NCBI RefSeq assembly: GCF_000308435.1
Contig: NZ_BAFR01000167.1
Coordinates: 1 to 61,911 of the forward strand
Source: Nocardia araoensis NBRC 100135
GTDB taxonomy: Bacteria > Actinomycetota > Actinomycetes > Mycobacteriales > Mycobacteriaceae
Direction: 5' to 3'
Length of the DNA: 61,911 nt
The notes under the pieces are model-generated. The model searched no databases, was not told the origin of the DNA, and saw nothing but the letters and a program-made list of their open reading frames with translations. Shown here piece after piece: positions 61,312-61,911 of the stretch. Made by a program: the position numbers and the translations under genes. Each line of letters starts with the position of its first letter. Within the stretch, counting starts at the first letter, position 1.

Positions 61312-61898
61312 CCGGCAGCGAGTACATGAATCGTCGATCGAAGGCCGGTTTCACCGTTATGGCGACGCTGGCAGTATTGCTCACTGGATGTGGTGACGAG
61401 ACGGCGTCATCGCAAACAGCTACCACCACGACGCGACCGGATCCTTCCGATGCTCGGACGAGCTCCACCACCGGTACGCAGACGTCGTTCGATCCCTGCA
61501 CCGCACTGTCATCCCAGTTCCTGGCCGAACATCAGTGGGACGCATTGCCGCCCGCACCGAAACAGACCAGCACCGGCGGCATCAGCTGGAAAGGCTGCCG
61601 GTATGTCGCCCGAGCCGGGTACGGCCTCACGATCCAGACAACCAACGGAACACTCGATCAGGTGAAGGCGAAGTTTCCTTCGGCCACAAGCATCCCGGTC
61701 GGCGGCCGGAATGCCTTGCGGTACGAAGCCCGACCCGACGTTCCCGGTGGCTGCACGCTCAATGTCGAGATGCACGATGGCTCGCTGTACATCCTCGTCG
61801 ACGATCCGAGCGGCAAACACCCACGCAAACTGTCGCCATGCGACAACGCCACCGATATCGCCAGTGCAGTCGCACCGCTGCTGCCCGCGGGCAGTTGA
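61308..61898 (+). CDS. DUF3558-type lipoprotein
   Basis: 196 residues. Signal peptide with lipobox VLLTGC; Thr/Ser-rich linker; then the DUF3558 body FDPCTALSSQFLAEHQWDALPP... SWKGCRYVARAGYGLTIQTTNG... VPGGCTLNVEMHDGSLYILVDD, with paired cysteines. These lipoproteins are abundant in Nocardia and relatives and often lie beside small ESX-like genes, as here (ATGA overlap). Function unknown. Confidence 0.85.
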   Translation: MTGSEYMNRRSKAGFTVMATLAVLLTGCGDETASSQTATTTTRPDPSDARTSSTTGTQTSFDPCTALSSQFLAEHQWDALPPAPKQTSTGGISWKGCRYVARAGYGLTIQTTNGTLDQVKAKFPSATSIPVGGRNALRYEARPDVPGGCTLNVEMHDGSLYILVDDPSGKHPRKLSPCDNATDIASAVAPLLPAGS

Positions 61899-61911
61899 AC
61901 ACCGGGGGAAT

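Noticed and set aside
1..61911. tRNA genes, rRNA genes, CRISPR arrays, insertion sequences
   Set aside because: No tRNA-like cloverleaf, rRNA segment, regularly spaced repeat array or transposase was recognised by eye; a dedicated search could still find a tRNA.

Overview
The window reads as chromosome of a high-G+C mycolic-acid actinomycete, most likely Nocardia or a close relative. Almost every gene ends codons in G or C, and GTG and TTG starts are common. The right half keeps a gene neighbourhood shared with Mycobacterium tuberculosis (Rv1094 to Rv1112: desA2, phoH2, fumC, glpX, the DUF4245 gene, xseB/xseA, a lipid-droplet-type protein, ispH, the DUF6542 gene, ychF), plus an Rv1747-type FHA/ABC transporter and an adaA-alkA/ogt pair. 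The genus is an inference. No rRNA, tRNA or CRISPR array was seen.

Layout. 1-5 kb: a partial membrane protein, a leader-less SLT transglycosylase and the double-FHA ABC transporter. 5-7 kb: a short, unusual Rho paralogue, tail to tail with a two-domain MerR regulator. 7.7-16.7 kb: accessory metabolism and regulators, with two WYL regulators divergent from small enzymes, a GH76 protein, and a TetR-controlled ene-reductase / acetoacetate-decarboxylase-like cluster with a deleted aldehyde dehydrogenase, then a PfpI protein.

16.87-26.67 kb: a genomic island bounded by perfect 27-bp direct repeats equal to the 3' end of ychF. It starts with a large serine recombinase and carries, in visibly lower-G+C DNA, a frameshifted toxin-like remnant, an unrecognised 567-residue protein, an AlbA_2 (Schlafen-type) protein, and a two-gene unit of a PD-(D/E)XK nuclease-like protein and an intracellular trypsin-like protease. 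Next to ychF it carries an ECF sigma factor and an SgcJ-like gene with ordinary host-like composition. The protease/nuclease pair with its AlbA_2 neighbour is the best candidate here for an undescribed (possibly defence) system; that role is inference.

26.6-38.9 kb: ychF, a quinone reductase, an AraC regulator, a carbohydrate ABC importer without its own ATPase, cstA-ybdD, and the Ada/AlkA-Ogt alkylation repair pair. 39.2-49.9 kb: DNA repair and core genes (sbcCD, rmuC, ispH, xseAB). 50-57 kb: glpX, fumC, acyl-ACP desaturase, LGFP lipoprotein, phoH2. 57.5-61.9 kb: small conserved genes, a TetR/flavin monooxygenase pair, and an ESX-like/DUF3558 lipoprotein pair.

Recurring regulatory themes are divergent regulator-target pairs with visible palindromes, and start codons placed 6-7 nt after a TANNNT box without a Shine-Dalgarno, suggesting many leaderless transcripts.
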